DNA of 64,000 bases, from positions 69,598,421 through 69,662,420 of the forward strand of contig NC_077246.1 of NCBI RefSeq assembly GCF_947179165.1, read 5' to 3'. Below the pieces are notes generated by a model. It searched no databases. It was given only the letters and a program-made list of their open reading frames with translations, and had not been told where the DNA came from. A program made the position numbers and the translations under genes. How positions within the stretch are numbered: the first letter of the stretch is position 1; every line of letters starts with the position of its first letter. This DNA is from Solanum dulcamara. Taxonomy: Eukaryota > Streptophyta > Magnoliopsida > Solanales > Solanaceae. Below are positions 1-11,795 of this stretch, one piece after another.

Positions 1-340
1 TATAATCAGAATTTTTTTTTAATATTAACTATATATTTTTAAAAAATAATTTCAATTATATGTAAATAATGTTATTTCCCTCTAACAGGAAATTAGATGA
101 ACTCTTAAACCTTGCCCTACAACAATATTGGTCTAAATTTAATTTAATACGCGATTAAAAAAGAACAACTTGCGAAAAAATCTAGAGATATTTTAACTTT
201 TAAAATGAGAAATATTTTTAATTTTAATAAATTATTAAAACATATTATAAAAAAAAAAAACATATACACAAAAATCAATATATGCTTGTCGACATAATTA
301 CTAGTGGTCCTAATTCCTGCTGTCAAACTCTACAACACGT
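1..340. other. AT-rich upstream spacer
   Basis: No coding pattern or recognisable element is visible. The stretch is dominated by A and T runs and lies upstream of the NAC gene promoter. Confidence 0.5.
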
Positions 341-380
341 TTTATTTTATTATTATAATTATTATTATTATAATTATTGA
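341..380. repeat. ATT/TTA microsatellite
   Basis: Imperfect run of ATT/TTA triplets directly upstream of the promoter elements of the NAC gene. Length polymorphism between individuals would be expected. Confidence 0.8.
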
Positions 381-395
381 CCAGTTTCAATCCAC

Positions 396-401
396 CACGT
401 G
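396..401 (+). promoter_or_regulatory. G-box (CACGTG) of the NAC gene promoter
   Basis: A perfect palindromic CACGTG in the context CCACGTGC lies about 25 bases upstream of a TATA box. G-box/ABRE cores of this form are bound by bZIP and bHLH factors and are common in ABA- and jasmonate-responsive promoters. Such responses are typical of ATAF-type NAC genes. The functional link is inference. Confidence 0.6.
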
Positions 402-423
402 CAATTTGCCCCCTTTTTCTCTC

Positions 424-431
424 TATATATA
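424..431 (+). promoter_or_regulatory. TATA box of the NAC gene
   Basis: TATATATA lies about 170 bases upstream of the NAC start codon and is followed by a purine-rich leader. This fits a transcription start near 455-465 and a 5' UTR of roughly 140 bases. Confidence 0.65.
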
Positions 432-601
432 CACTTCACACCAACAAGTATTTTTTTGTCAAAGCAAACTGAAACTAAGCAAAGCAGCAGAAGAAGCAAG
501 CAGAGAAGAAAACAGAGGAAAATTAAAAGCGATCTATTGAATCGAATCGAGTCGAATAGGGAAAGAAAAGGAAAGTTAGGAAGAGTGAGAATTTGAAGGA
601 A

Positions 602-2970
602 ATGATCAAAGGAGTAGCCGGAAATCAGCAATTGGTGTTACCGGCGGGATTCAGATTCCATCCGACGGACGACGAATTGGTGCAGCATTATCTCTGCAGG
701 AAATGTGCAGGACAGACGATTTCAGTTTCAATTATAGCTGAAATTGATCTTTACAAGTTTGATCCATGGCAGTTGCCTGGTAATTTTGACTCTTCATTTA
801 TTTAATTCTTACAAATTCTAAGTTAATTTTTTTAAAAAAAAGAAACTGCTTAAGCTAGCATGTGATCATAAATTTTAAATTAGATTTTGAAATTTGTTTC
901 AAGGATATGTTTTGCTATTAAAATTTGAAATATAGATTCTGTTTGGATGGGTTTAAAAAAAATAATTTTTATGTATGAAGTGTTTTTAGAACTTTGAATT
1001 GCTAAAAGTTATTTTTATAAATAAGCAGTTATTGTTTGAATAAAAGTGTTTATGTTGAAAATAAGTGTTTGAATTTTAGGGTTAAAAGAATTAAAAGGAT
1101 AGTTTGGAAATTTCCTTAAAATACAAGGGATATAAAAGTAATTTTCATGCTCAAATAAAATAACTTTAACCACTTAAAAAAAGTTATAAATTTTAATTTT
1201 TTATTTTTGACGGAATTTAAGAACTTTATGGCTTTAAGTTAGCAGCATCCAAACGGCTCCTAATCTTCAAATATTTTCTAGGTTCCAAAAAGGGGCTCAA
1301 ATCAAACTTTCACTCACAAAAATTCAAAATTTTCCAACTAAACTGCATGTCACAACTTCAAACCTTAAAAATCATAACTTCAAAAACTCAAATTTGCAGA
1401 TTTCAACTTCCATAGTCAAATAGGATCTAAGTTAGCATTTAACTATAAATTTTGAATCAAATTTTAAAAAATTATCTTCAAATATCTGTTTGATCCTAAA
1501 AGTTGACCTTCAGGCTCAAACAAGTTTTGTAACTTTCACTTATAAAATTTCAAATTTTTTTCCAAATAAACTGCACATCTAAACACAACTACAAATTCTA
1601 AAAATCACAGCTTATAAAACTTAAATTTTAAAATTTCAACTTCAAAATCCACGGAAAAACGAAAACTTTTAACTTTATTGGAAAATTTTGCCTTTTCAAC
1701 TTTTTTTTTCTTCCTAACTTTATTTTTGTTGGTAAATGCAGAGAAGGCTTTGTATGGTGAAAAGGAATGGTATTTTTTCTCACCAAGAGATAGAAAATAT
1801 CCAAACGGTTCAAGGCCGAACCGAGCAGCAGGAACCGGTTATTGGAAGGCAACCGGAGCTGATAAACCGGTAGGAAAACCCAAAACATTAGGTATAAAGA
1901 AGGCACTTGTGTTCTATGCTGGAAAAGCACCAAGAGGAACAAAAACCAATTGGATAATGCACGAGTACCGGCTCGCTAATGTGGACCGGTCTGCTGGCAA
2001 GAGCAATAACTTGAGGGTAAGTCCCTTTTAGAGAGACCGATTCAGGATTTGAGTTAATATATAAATATTTGTGTGACAAAAGCTATTAAATTTACGTGAA
2101 CTAAATCCATATTTAGAAACAATTTGATTTTAAAATTTTTATTTTTTATTTTATAATGACATGATTTATGATCTTATGTTCGAAGCAAGATATTATATAG
2201 TTAGATGGATCTAGTACTAAATCTATTTCTTTTATCTCATATGATAGTATTTGATTGAACAAGTAATATACTAAAATGAAAATATACCATATAAAATGAA
2301 ATAAGAGTGATATCTCCTAAGATCTACTTGTTTCAAATGAAAAATTAGTGAAAGGTCTTACTTTAATTATTAACAATAAGTTGTGGCACCAATTAACATA
2401 TAGTAATAAATAAAATAAAATGGTTATTATTTTCTTTAAATTATGAGTACAAAATACAATTTGTTACTTGTTTATTAATTATGTGATTGACATATATTGC
2501 AGCTTGATGATTGGGTATTGTGTCGAATATACAACAAGAAGGGCACACTTGAGAAGTATTACAATGTGGACAAGGAAAATGCAAGTTTTGGAGAATTTGA
2601 GGAAGAAATAAAACCAAAATTATTACCCACACAATTAGCACCGGTGGCGCCGATGCTGATGCCGCCACGGCCTCGATCAACACCGACACCGACAAACGAC
2701 TACTTCCAGTTCGAAACGTCAGAGTCGATGACTAGAATGCACACGACAAACTCGAGCTCAGGCTCCGAGCATGTCTTGTCGCCATGTGACAAAGAGGTTC
2801 AAAGTGCACCCAAATGGGATGACCATGGAAACACCCTAGATTTCCAGCTAGATTATTTGGATGGTTTACTAAATGAACCATTTGAAACCCAAATGCAGCA
2901 GCAAATTTGCAACTTTGACCAGTTCAACACTTTCCAGGACATGTTCCTATACATGCAAAAACCTTACTAA
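602..2970 (+). CDS. NAC domain transcription factor, ATAF subfamily (3 exons)
   Basis: Exons 602-779, 1742-2016 and 2503-2970 join in frame at GT-AG introns to give a 306-residue protein. The NAC domain is complete: subdomain [16 protein letters not shown] (from about residue 13), then [75 protein letters not shown] and [12 protein letters not shown]. The HYLCRKCA and [12 protein letters not shown] signatures place it with ATAF1/ATAF2-like NACs, which are nuclear stress- and hormone-responsive regulators. The C-terminal half (from about residue 165) is variable, rich in acidic, Pro, Ser and Thr residues, and ends in an Asp/Phe/Gln-rich stretch typical of the activation region. Intron positions are those usual for NAC genes. 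The start is the ATG at 602; a TTG just upstream in frame is not a likely initiator. It looks intact. Confidence 0.95.
937..1262. mobile_element. hAT-like MITE in NAC intron 1
   Basis: The ends are inverted: CTGTTTGGATG at the left and CATCCAAACGG at the right, with AT-rich interior and no coding capacity. This is the usual form of small hAT-derived MITEs in Solanaceae. Target-site duplication is not clear. It lies wholly in intron 1, so it need not affect the protein. Confidence 0.6.
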
Positions 2971-4780
2971 AATTGTACAAATTCATTGGATCCAAATTGA
3001 TTGTGATCCATGACATTTTCTTTGTTCTTTGGTGGTGTAGGTCAACTTTTTATTAATTAGGTTAGAAAAGTACAAAATGCAAGTCAAATTTGGTAGGCTA
3101 CAGCACAAATGAGCCTTGACAAGCATAGCCAGAGAGCCATATAGATGGCTTATTATTGTAAGGTACATGTAAAACAAATGAAAATTTGTTAATATCAAGT
3201 TATCATTCTTCAAATCTCAGTGATTATGACTCTTCTACACAAGTTTAAAAAGAAAAAAAGAAGAGAAATTAGCATATTTTTAAAATATTAGTAGAGATTC
3301 ATTTACAACGGCAAAGTTATCGACGTGTATGCTTCATGCAGAGGCATGAGAGCTAAAAGTTTCTAGCGTAAGATCCACAATAAGACAGTCTAAATCGAAG
3401 TCGACTTGGTGAAAACAACAGGAAAAAAGCCTAACAACCACCAAATTGAGTTGATAACACTAAACAGTAGCGAAAACTCTTAACCCCGATACCACATTCA
3501 TCAAAAAGATATGGCCATCTCTCTAGGTTGCACGACCCCTTTAGTTCGTTCTATTTGTGCGTGAAAAAAAGACCCATACATACAAAATCGATTACTGTAA
3601 CAAATAACAAGGCAAAACATCTTAAACCTAGCAATTACTAAGATTTTGATTCTCTTTTTCATAAAAAACAAACACCTCATAATATAAGAAATTTGCATGG
3701 TCCTTGATATAAAATGGAAGAGTAAGGAATGAAAAGAAATTCCATACGTAAGGAGGAGGGCGGCCACTCCTCGTTTCATCATCATGTGTTAGCGAGCACT
3801 TATCCTTTCCGCTACATGCTGCTGGCTCCTCATCAACTGCCAATGCATCTCCAAATGGACTGCAAGGCGGTATGTACCTGGAATTGCTCTATGTGTGTCC
3901 TTTAATTAAGTGTCAATCGCCTGCATATATCGAACTTTACATCATTGCATTATCATCCTAGTCTTGAGACGATCCAAACACTAACCTGTGATCAAGTTGC
4001 TGGTTATTGTCTCTCCTGTTGATTGTGCCCCTCTTGCCTTCCTAATCTGTGCAGTATAATCTTTTAAATCAGGATGTCCTCCTCAAACTAGGGAAGTGGA
4101 GTTTTGAGTTTCAGTTATGGGCCTCCTTGAGCAGTTTGGATTCCTTTGGGGTCTTTGATCCAGTTTCACACTGTTCTTCCTCTCTCTCTTTCACATCAAT
4201 GGAATTATGGATATGCAATTTGCTATGTATGACTACCTTGCAAAACAAGTCTTTAGCACTTTTGAGTAGGGACTGAAATTTGTGCGAGATATGTTCTTTG
4301 TCCGCACTTGTTATACCATTGTATGTAGTCGAAAGGAAGTAGACAACAACAGGAACACACCCAGTGTAGTACGCAACAAAGAGCTGGTTGTTTCCGGTAG
4401 ACCCTATGCTCAAGGAACACAACTGAAAGCAGTATGAAAAAGGGAATACGGAAATGAAAACAGTAACGATAACAAAATAAAGCGATAGGAGCGAAAGGAA
4501 GTAGACATGATGAACTTTTCAACCCCCAATTTTCATAGTAACGTCCACAAAGGCATTACGATGAAAATAATTAAATAGCACACAAAAGAAATTTCCAGTA
4601 TTACAGCAAAAACAAACACAGATTTACTAACATGCACAGATACCATTTGTCATTATCATTATGAGGAAAACCAAAAGTTGCAAGAAGCTTACATATTACT
4701 TACATATTACTACTATCTACAGAGTCCTACCCAAAAAAATCTTCTTGCATTTTTCAAACTATTTCATTGTCATTTTCCGT
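2971..4780. other. Spacer between the NAC and triple-AP2 genes
   Basis: The first 100-250 bases should hold the NAC 3' UTR and the last part the AP2-gene 3' UTR (that gene is on the minus strand). In between are short open frames on both strands, none with a recognisable domain. A 15-base motif, CGAAAGGAAGTAGAC, occurs near 4330 and again near 4492. I see no RNA gene or mobile element that I can name. Confidence 0.4.
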
Positions 4781-6526
4781 TTAATATATATTCTCATCAT
4801 ATATCCTGAGATTGTCCAAACTGCGGAACCCACCTAAAAGAGATCCATACTTATCAATGATTGGTAAGCCCAGTTCCAGCGAAAATTTGACTTCCCTGCC
4901 ATCTGGAAGTTGGACCCATTGTCCCATCGATGAATCTGCATCTTCTTGACTTCCTTGCTTCTTCCCTGTACTAAAATCAACCGGCATTTTGCTTTGCAGC
5001 TCGTCCTCCTTTGATCTCTGAACGTTGAATTTCATATACTGATTAGCATGGAAAGTTTCTTCAGCAGCTGATTCGGGCTGAAATCCTTCACACTTTCTAA
5101 CTAATTTCTCTTTCGCAGCCTGCTTCTCCCCAGTACTAAAATCAACCGGCATTTTGCTTTGCAACTCGTCCTCCTTTGATCTCTGAACGCTGAATTTCAT
5201 ATACTGATTAGCATGGAAAGTTTCTTCAGCAGCTGATTCGGGCTGAAATCCTTCACACTTTCCAACTAATTTCTCTTTTGCAGCCTGCTTCTCCCCTGTA
5301 CCAAAATCAACCGGCATTTTGCTTTGCAACTCGTCCTCCTGTGATCTCTGAACGTAGAATTTCATATACTGATTAGCATGGAAAGTTCCTTCAGCAGCTG
5401 ATTCAAGCTGAAGTTCTTCACAATTTACAACTATTTTCTCTTTCCCAACTTGCTTCTCCCTTGCATTTGAATGAATTTTCTTACTACATTTCTTCTTTGG
5501 CTTGACTATTTCCCGAAACTCGAGCTTCTTAGATTGATAAGCCAGGGAAGCTTCTTCATACGTGCTAAAAGTCCCCAACCAAATCTTTTTCTTACTAATG
5601 GGGTTTATAATTTCAGATGTATATTTCCCCCACTTGTTCTTTCGAACCCCAATGATACGCGTTGTTTTGGGAGAATCCATTTTTTTATTTATACCTACAC
5701 TAGACAATGATGCCCTAACAGATGATTCAGGCTGAGTTTGATCACAATTCTTTGGTTTATTCTCCTTATCAAACTCAGACTTTTTGGACAAATAAGCTTG
5801 TGAAGCCTCTTCAATAGTGTCAAAAGTACCCAACCATACTTGCTTATGCTTAATTGGGTCTCTAATTTCAGCACTATATCTTCCATTCTTTTGCTTTCGG
5901 ATTCCAAGTAAGCCTGACTTAGCTTTAGGATTTCTTTTCATAGTATTACACCTATCAGATGATTTAGATATTGAACATGATGTTTGTTTACAAGATTCTA
6001 CAGGTTCTTTCCCATGCATTTTAGAGTTAAAGCTTTTGCATACCTGCTTTTTCTTGAAAGTCTTTTTTCTCAATTTCCCCATGTTATGCCATTCAGCTCC
6101 AAGTAAGGTACTTTTGTCACGAAAAGATATCTCCTGAATAAAGGGCTTTTTCCCATCAGCAGCAACAGAAGCAGTTTTGTTAGTCAAATTTGAGCTTGGC
6201 ATTTCATCAAACATGTGGTGGGCAGAAGAAAATTCACATTGCTTAGCCAAATAAGCCTCGGAAGCTTCTTCAGCAGTGTTGAATGTACCTAACCAAACCC
6301 GTTTTTTCATAATCGGGTCCCATTTTTCAGCAACGTACACCCCCCGTTTCCTCTTCCGAACCCCAGAAAAATTTGCCGCATTCTGCAAACCCAAAACTGT
6401 ACTATCACTCCTTTCAACATAATTAACACTTTTGTTAGTAGAATATGAGCTTGGCATTTCATCATACATGTGGTGGGCAGAAAAAGGGCTTTGAATTTCA
6501 TCTGCATTTGCTCGTTCAGATTCCAT
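4781..6526 (-). CDS. Protein with three AP2/ERF-like domains and a 55-residue repeat
   Basis: Single-exon open frame of 581 residues, ATG at 6526-6524 and TAA at 4783-4781. Three AP2/ERF-like units are visible: residues 53-100 ([33 protein letters not shown]), 205-252 ([33 protein letters not shown]) and 290-337 ([33 protein letters not shown]). Each keeps the WLGTF and AEEA-type helix but has lost the Tyr of the usual YRG start. Residues 16-32 ([12 protein letters not shown]) recur at 100-117, so the N-terminus also shows internal duplication. Residues 357-521 are three copies of a 55-residue unit. The C-terminus (about 535-581) is a non-repeated [14 protein letters not shown] segment. AP2/ERF proteins are nuclear DNA-binding regulators; normal counts are one or two domains. 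DNA specificity cannot be read from sequence. Lys/Arg-rich stretches could serve as nuclear localisation signals. Confidence 0.85.
   Translation of the reverse strand: MESERANADEIQSPFSAHHMYDEMPSSYSTNKSVNYVERSDSTVLGLQNAANFSGVRKRKRGVYVAEKWDPIMKKRVWLGTFNTAEEASEAYLAKQCEFSSAHHMFDEMPSSNLTNKTASVAADGKKPFIQEISFRDKSTLLGAEWHNMGKLRKKTFKKKQVCKSFNSKMHGKEPVESCKQTSCSISKSSDRCNTMKRNPKAKSGLLGIRKQKNGRYSAEIRDPIKHKQVWLGTFDTIEEASQAYLSKKSEFDKENKPKNCDQTQPESSVRASLSSVGINKKMDSPKTTRIIGVRKNKWGKYTSEIINPISKKKIWLGTFSTYEEASLAYQSKKLEFREIVKPKKKCSKKIHSNAREKQVGKEKIVVNCEELQLESAAEGTFHANQYMKFYVQRSQEDELQSKMPVDFGTGEKQAAKEKLVGKCEGFQPESAAEETFHANQYMKFSVQRSKEDELQSKMPVDFSTGEKQAAKEKLVRKCEGFQPESAAEETFHANQYMKFNVQRSKEDELQSKMPVDFSTGKKQGSQEDADSSMGQWVQLPDGREVKFSLELGLPIIDKYGSLLGGFRSLDNLRIYDENIY
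4964..5458 (-). repeat. Three in-frame 165-bp repeats within the triple-AP2 gene
   Basis: The period is exactly 165 bp, 55 codons. Each unit reads roughly [16 protein letters not shown], then [15 protein letters not shown], then [17 protein letters not shown]. The two units nearest the C-terminus are almost identical at the DNA level and the first is more diverged. This suggests a recent duplication added to an older one. Confidence 0.95.
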
Positions 6527-8011
6527 GGCGAATTACTATGTACAAGAACAATGTATTGGATTGAAAGGGTGAGATGAAAAAAGGGGAATTGGAATTGGGA
6601 ATGAGCATGTTTGAGAGGATTATTGAGAGTATTTAGCTTACTGAGATCTTTGTACAGTGCAGAGTAGTATAGTGGAATTTCCATTGACACTTGTCCCTGA
6701 GAATTGACACACTTAACAGTGAGATGACAACTGTTCTTGAGGGGTAGAAAATGTATAACTTGTAAAATTTGACGTGTTGTAAGTTTTTGACAAGGTGTAG
6801 TGAGTTGGGGGATTAAATTAAAAGAGATTTTTGAGAGCGTAAATAAAAAAAATAGGACACAAATCTTAAAAATGAACTAAAAGGGATTTTTTTTAATTAG
6901 TGATAATGACACATATTTTAAGAATTACAAGTTTTTTTTAATTTACAAAAGTTTTCCTGCTCCTCATCCACCCTCAGCCCCATCCACCCCTAACCTCCCC
7001 TCTTTCACGTCATCATCACCTCCAAACAACTGACAGATGTTTAAATATTTGACTAAACAACTAACAAATATTTTTATATCTCGATCTCCAAAAAAAATAG
7101 CAAATATTTTCATATCTCTCCAAACAACTAACTGATATTTAAAATACTCTCATTGTTTTAACTAAAGAATCGTAAAAAACACCTAAACTACTTAGGGTTG
7201 TTTAAATATCTTCTAGTTGTTTGAACTAAACAACTTCTGGTTGTTTAAACAATTTTTAATTGTTTAAACAACTTCTGTTATTTGAACTAAACAACTTAGG
7301 GTTGTTTAAATAATTTTTGATTGTTTGAACGACTCTTGTTAATATAAACAACATATCAATTTTTTTTATAATTTTTACAATCAAATCGGAGTGAAGAAAA
7401 AAATGAGGATGACAACATCCGAAGAAGAAGAAGATGAAAACACAAAAAGTTTGAAAAGAAAGAAAAAAATGGAGAAGAAAAAAGGCAAAGAAGTTAAGGA
7501 AGAAGAAGATGAAAGGGAAAAGGAACAAGAAAAGAAGAAAAAGAGAGATTAGTAAAAAAAAAGATGGAGATAATAAGAAATTTTGAATTTTAAAATATGA
7601 AAGGAACAAGAAAAGAAGAAAAAAAGAGATTAGTAAAAAAAAGAGATGGAGGGAATAAGAAATTTTGAATTTTGAATTTTGAAATATGAAAGAGGAGACT
7701 TTTGGGGATGTGTTTTTGATCTTTTAATTTTTTACCCTAAGTTTACAAATATTTTAAATCAACCTCACTTCTTCATAATTAACCCCCAATTAAATGTTTA
7801 TAACAAAATAAATAAATAAAAGAAATAGAAATTCCCAAATCTTCATTCCACTCTCAAAAGTCTCTTTTAGCTCATTTTTCCCAGTAGAGTTCCTCCACAC
7901 AACATGTTGAAACTAGACTGGAATGCTTTGGGCACATGAGGTGCATGGATGTTTAAGACGTGTGAGATATTGATTATAGGTGATTTCACAATAAAGGTAG
8001 ACAGAAGAAGT
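6527..8011. other. Spacer with low-complexity tracts
   Basis: The first 150 bases are probably the leader and promoter of the minus-strand triple-AP2 gene. From about 7020 to 7330 there are many short inverted variants of AGTTGTTTAA. From about 7385 to 7690 the plus strand is purine-rich (GAAGAAAAAG). No gene is recognised. Confidence 0.5.
7521..7690. repeat. Tandem duplication of about 80 bp in purine-rich DNA
   Basis: Two adjacent copies begin AAGGAACAAGAAAAGAAGAA and end in AATTTTGAA-type sequence before ATATGAAAG. The second copy carries an extra small GAATTTT expansion. Confidence 0.75.
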
Positions 8012-8350
8012 AGGGGCGGAGCTATATGAAGTAGAGGGGTTCATTCAAATTCCATTCGTCAGAAAATTACATTATTTATAGAAGAATAATTTTTTGATTT
8101 GTGAGTATATATTTAATATTGAACCTCTTCAACATGAGTCAAAGGCGTGATTTAGTGGTAAAGTAGGTTCAAGATGTCGCTATTTGTGGTTTAGTGGTAA
8201 AGCAAGTTCAAGATGTCGCTATTTGTTCATAGGTTTGTTGGTCCGAATCTGGCTAATAATATTTTTTTCCACATGAGCTTCAATAGATTTATTTTTTTGG
8301 CTTATTTATTTTTTTGAACTCCCTTAATGAAAAATCTATTTTTGCCACTG
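8012..8350 (+). mobile_element. SINE of the GGGGCGGAGC...CGCCACTG type
   Basis: Starts AGGGGCGGAGCTA, includes a GGGGTTCA block and ends TTTTGCCACTG, the layout of a common Solanaceae short element. Inside, GATTTAGTGGTAAAG and TGGTCCGAATC resemble pol III A and B boxes. The A-box part, with GTTCAAGATGTCGCTATTTG, is duplicated in tandem (about 8147-8225). Confidence 0.6.
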
Positions 8351-9103
8351 AAAAATATTTGTAAAAAGTGAGTAGATATGACATGAATAGTTTTAATTTA
8401 AGTACATGGTCTTGGATTGGAGGAGTGTGGAGGACACATATTAAAGCTGAAATGTGAGTATTGTTCTTGTTGTTTCTTGTTTAATATTTATTGTTCTTTG
8501 TAACTAGATTATCATATTGTTTTTGTTGTAGTTTTTGTGTTGTTACTATCTGTTGTTGTTATTATATGTTCTTTTTGTACTTTCCTGACTTATGTTTTAA
8601 GACTATTTTGGCCAATTTTTTCTTGAGTTAAGAGTTTATTGAAAACAATTCTCTGCAAGGCCGTCTCAATAAGTTTGCAGGCTTAAAGCCAAAATTTATA
8701 CAGATGCCTTGATTTATTTATTTTCAAGTTGACATATATAAATTGAATACCAATTTTATTAATAAACCACCAGTATAATCCTACATGTGAGGTTTGAGGA
8801 GAGTAGGAAGTACACAAACTTTATATGAAGTGAGAATTTAAGCAATGTGATTTTTTTTAAAAAAAATCAATAATACTATAAAGTTAGAATAATAAAATCT
8901 GGCTTAAGAATTTGATAAGTTGATATGATAATATTGAAATAATATTAAGCAGAATTTGAAAAGTTGATATAATGATATCAAAATAGTGTTGTGTTGATTC
9001 AACATAATGATAATTTGTTGCAATGTTTGAAACTTTTTAGCATGCAAATATAATTTTGATTATGCTATTAATTATTGATGAACTTATTTTAAGCCTCAAT
9101 AAA
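8351..9103. other. AT-rich spacer
   Basis: No open frame with recognisable content. Short T- and TTG-rich runs only. Confidence 0.4.
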
Positions 9104-9262
9104 TAGTTGGTTTATTTTGATGAACTTATTTTAAGCAGTTTATAAGTTGAAAACAACTTATAAGTCAAAAAAAAAAGTTAGTCTACACCTATTTTTTAAA
9201 AAAACTTATAAGCAATTTTCAACTTATAAGCTGCTTAAAAATAAGTCAATCCAAACAGGCTA
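9104..9262. mobile_element. Palindromic hAT-like MITE
   Basis: Left end TAGTTGGTTTATTTTGATG and right end CAATCCAAACAGGCTA are inverted. The interior is a long imperfect palindrome built around AACTTATAAG and TTAAGCAG. About 160 bp, non-coding. Confidence 0.65.
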
Positions 9263-10101
9263 CTAATAATCTACTTGTCAAACAATGAGAGGAGCCTCAT
9301 TCAAGTTTAACACTTTAGTTAGATGGTTATTACGTGTATTATATGTATTATTTTAATAAATATAACATTTGGATAAATTATATCATTTTTTGTTATTATA
9401 TAATGTCATATATCTATGCTTTGAATGATAAAATTTGTAAGAAAAATAAGGTATGAGATAAATTACTATGAAAAGATAGGGTTATTAAATAATAAATAAT
9501 GACAAAAATAAATAATATCAAGTAATTAACAATACAATATAAAACTGATTTTCGATCGGTAAAAAAAGTATAAATCAGATCAGTATTTAGATGGATTTGA
9601 ATTATCGGAGGTCTCGGGCTCGGTTGTTGGCTAAAAGGGTTAAAGATACCGCCACCGCCGGAGATGTCGCCGGGGCTTTTGCCGGAGGCATAGAGTCTGG
9701 TTATCGGTGGAATCTACTTCCACCCGGTGATCGTCAATCGAATGTCAACATGATGTAAAGCTTCTTTTTCCCTTAATTTATTGGGTACGAACGAAAGTGT
9801 TTTCCTAGAAAATATAAAATATTGGAAAACAAGTGATTTTCTTAGTGGCGTTTGACTATATTTGATTGTGTAATTTGAAAAAAATAGTTTTTGTTTTTAG
9901 AGTGAACTAATTTTTGAAAGAGATAATACATAAATGTGTTTTATGTGGTGTTTTACGTGGCAATTCATATCGTATGTGACATCTCATGTTTGTGTCTATT
10001 TATTTAATTTTATACGTCTATTTGTATACAATTACAGTTGGAGGTCATGCATGTTAGCGGAAGCCAAACACATTTATCTATCATGCCTTTTTGAAAATCA
10101 A

Positions 10102-10549
10102 GAGTGCGTTTGGCCATGAATACAAATTTGGAGTTGTTTTTGACTTTTTGTGAGTAATTTGGAGTGAATAAAATGAAAAACTTTTGTTGTTTTTCAAATT
10201 TCTTGAAAACTCTGGGGCCAAATGTGTTTTCTGGAAAAAAGTGAAAAATATTCTTGGACAAATGCTAGTGTTTGGTAATAAGAAAAAATGTAATCTAGCA
10301 CAACAATATGAGTGTGAGATGGTGTGGAGAGTGGGGGTTCGGGGTGGTAAGGGGTGGAATGGTCAAGGGTGGGGGTTGGACGTGTTGGGTGAGTAGGAAG
10401 GAGACAATTATCTTGGAAAGTTGCGTAACTTGTTTTTCCTACTTTAGGGAAATCATTTTTCTCTTTTAACTTCCCTCATTTTCAAGAAATTTGTTTTCCG
10501 AGAAAATTTTTCCAGAAAATATTTTCCTCCATACTAAACACACTCTTCG
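10102..10549. mobile_element. MITE in intron 1 of copy A
   Basis: Inverted ends: AGAGTGCGTTTGG at the left and CTAAACACACTCTT at the right. The interior includes a G-rich tract around 10325-10380. No coding content. Confidence 0.55.
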
Positions 10550-10895
10550 CGTTTATCTGTTTTCTGAAGATTACCACTTAGGCAAAAGTTTGACAAGTCA
10601 ATTTGGGAACTAATTTTTTCAGCTTACCCATATGTCAAAATATGGTTCTCTCATTCAGTTTGATGATCTGAAACTTATGGATTCTTACACAATGATATCA
10701 AGTTAATATACATTAGTAATTAGATTCACAATTATATATTTATACTCCAAATAAAAGGTCTCTGGGAAAAGCTATGGTTCACTCACACGAACCCATAACT
10801 TATAAGCTAGGTACATCCATGTTCCCATTGCTTGGTTGTTTAATTGAATTTTTATCAAGAGATGTATTCCCTAGATATTTCCATTTTTGATGATC

Positions 10896-11044
10896 ACTCA
10901 AGGAACTAGTTCAATCGGAAACAATCTCTCTACCTCACTTCTGAGGTAGAGGTAAGATCTGTGTATACTCTACCCTCCCCAGACCTTACTCTTTGGGAAT
11001 ACACTGTATATGTTGTTGTTGTTGTACTCAAGGAACTAGTTCAA
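10896..11044 (+). mobile_element. SINE with a perfect 19-bp target-site duplication
   Basis: The body (10915-11025) contains GAGGTAGAGGTAAGATCTG, CCCCAGACCTTACT and a TGTTGTTGTTG tail, the hallmark of a widespread Solanaceae SINE. It is flanked by the identical 19-mer ACTCAAGGAACTAGTTCAA at 10896-10914 and 11026-11044. The perfect duplication points to a fairly recent insertion. Confidence 0.85.
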
Positions 11045-11539
11045 GTGGAAAACCTAGTTTAACTCTCTTAGTGCCTTACTAGTTCAAGTGGAAAACCTAC
11101 TTTTACTCTCTTAGTGTCTTACATTTTGTTCTAGATTTGTCGAAATGACTGGTTGCTGCTCCTGTTCATTGGATAATAACTGATGTTGTCAAGAGAAAAC
11201 AAGTTTTAGTCTTTCACAGCAGGATGTAACAATATCTTTAAAATATTTAGTTGTTCACAACAGGGCGTAATGTCAAATTATCTTTAATTTTGAGAATTAT
11301 TTATCTAGATTGTGCTCTTATCAAACCTTTGAGGCTGATTTTATTTTGTTGATATGGTTGCTTAGAATGGGGACCTTAACCAGGCATCTTCCTGTCTCTT
11401 CGTTTTTATGTAGTTAAATGATGCAATTTTTTCTCCACTTCAGTTAGCTCTGTTATTCCTGCTTGTGTAAACATCATTCATTTTTCCTGTCATCTAGACG
11501 TGCTGTACGCGTTTTTATCTTAAATTTATCTGATATTAC

Positions 11540-11795
11540 AGTAAGATTATCAGTGGAAAATAGGTCTAAAGATGCGGGCCATGGAGGCAAAATCTCAATA
11601 CCCTATGATCAATTATTTACATCCCTATGCTGCAAGTAATGGTCAATATCCTATGATCAATATCTGATATTGCACTAAGATTATCAGTGGAAAATAGGTC
11701 TAAAGATGCGGGCCATGGAGGCAAAATCTCAATATCCTATGATCAATTATTTACATCCCTACGCTGCAAGTAATGGTCAAAATCCCATGGACAAG
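11540..11795 (+). repeat. Tandem duplication of exon 3 in copy A
   Basis: The exon-3 segment containing ATCAGTGGAAAATAGGTC and GATGCGGGCCATGGAGGC occurs twice, 134 bp apart. The reading ATGGAGGCAAAATCTCAA matches METKSQ of the intact MED15 gene. An in-frame TAG in each copy (GGAAAATAGGTC) marks decay. Confidence 0.85.

Noticed and set aside
3628..3843. Small minus-strand frame with EEPAACSGKDKCSL
   Set aside because: No recognisable family, promoter or splice context; too short to support alone.
7256..7609. Minus-strand Phe/Leu-rich open frame
   Set aside because: It follows from the purine-rich plus strand; no start context, no domain.
8140..8260. tRNA gene suggested by A-box- and B-box-like sequences
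   Set aside because: No cloverleaf can be drawn, the A-box part is duplicated, and the flanks are those of a SINE.
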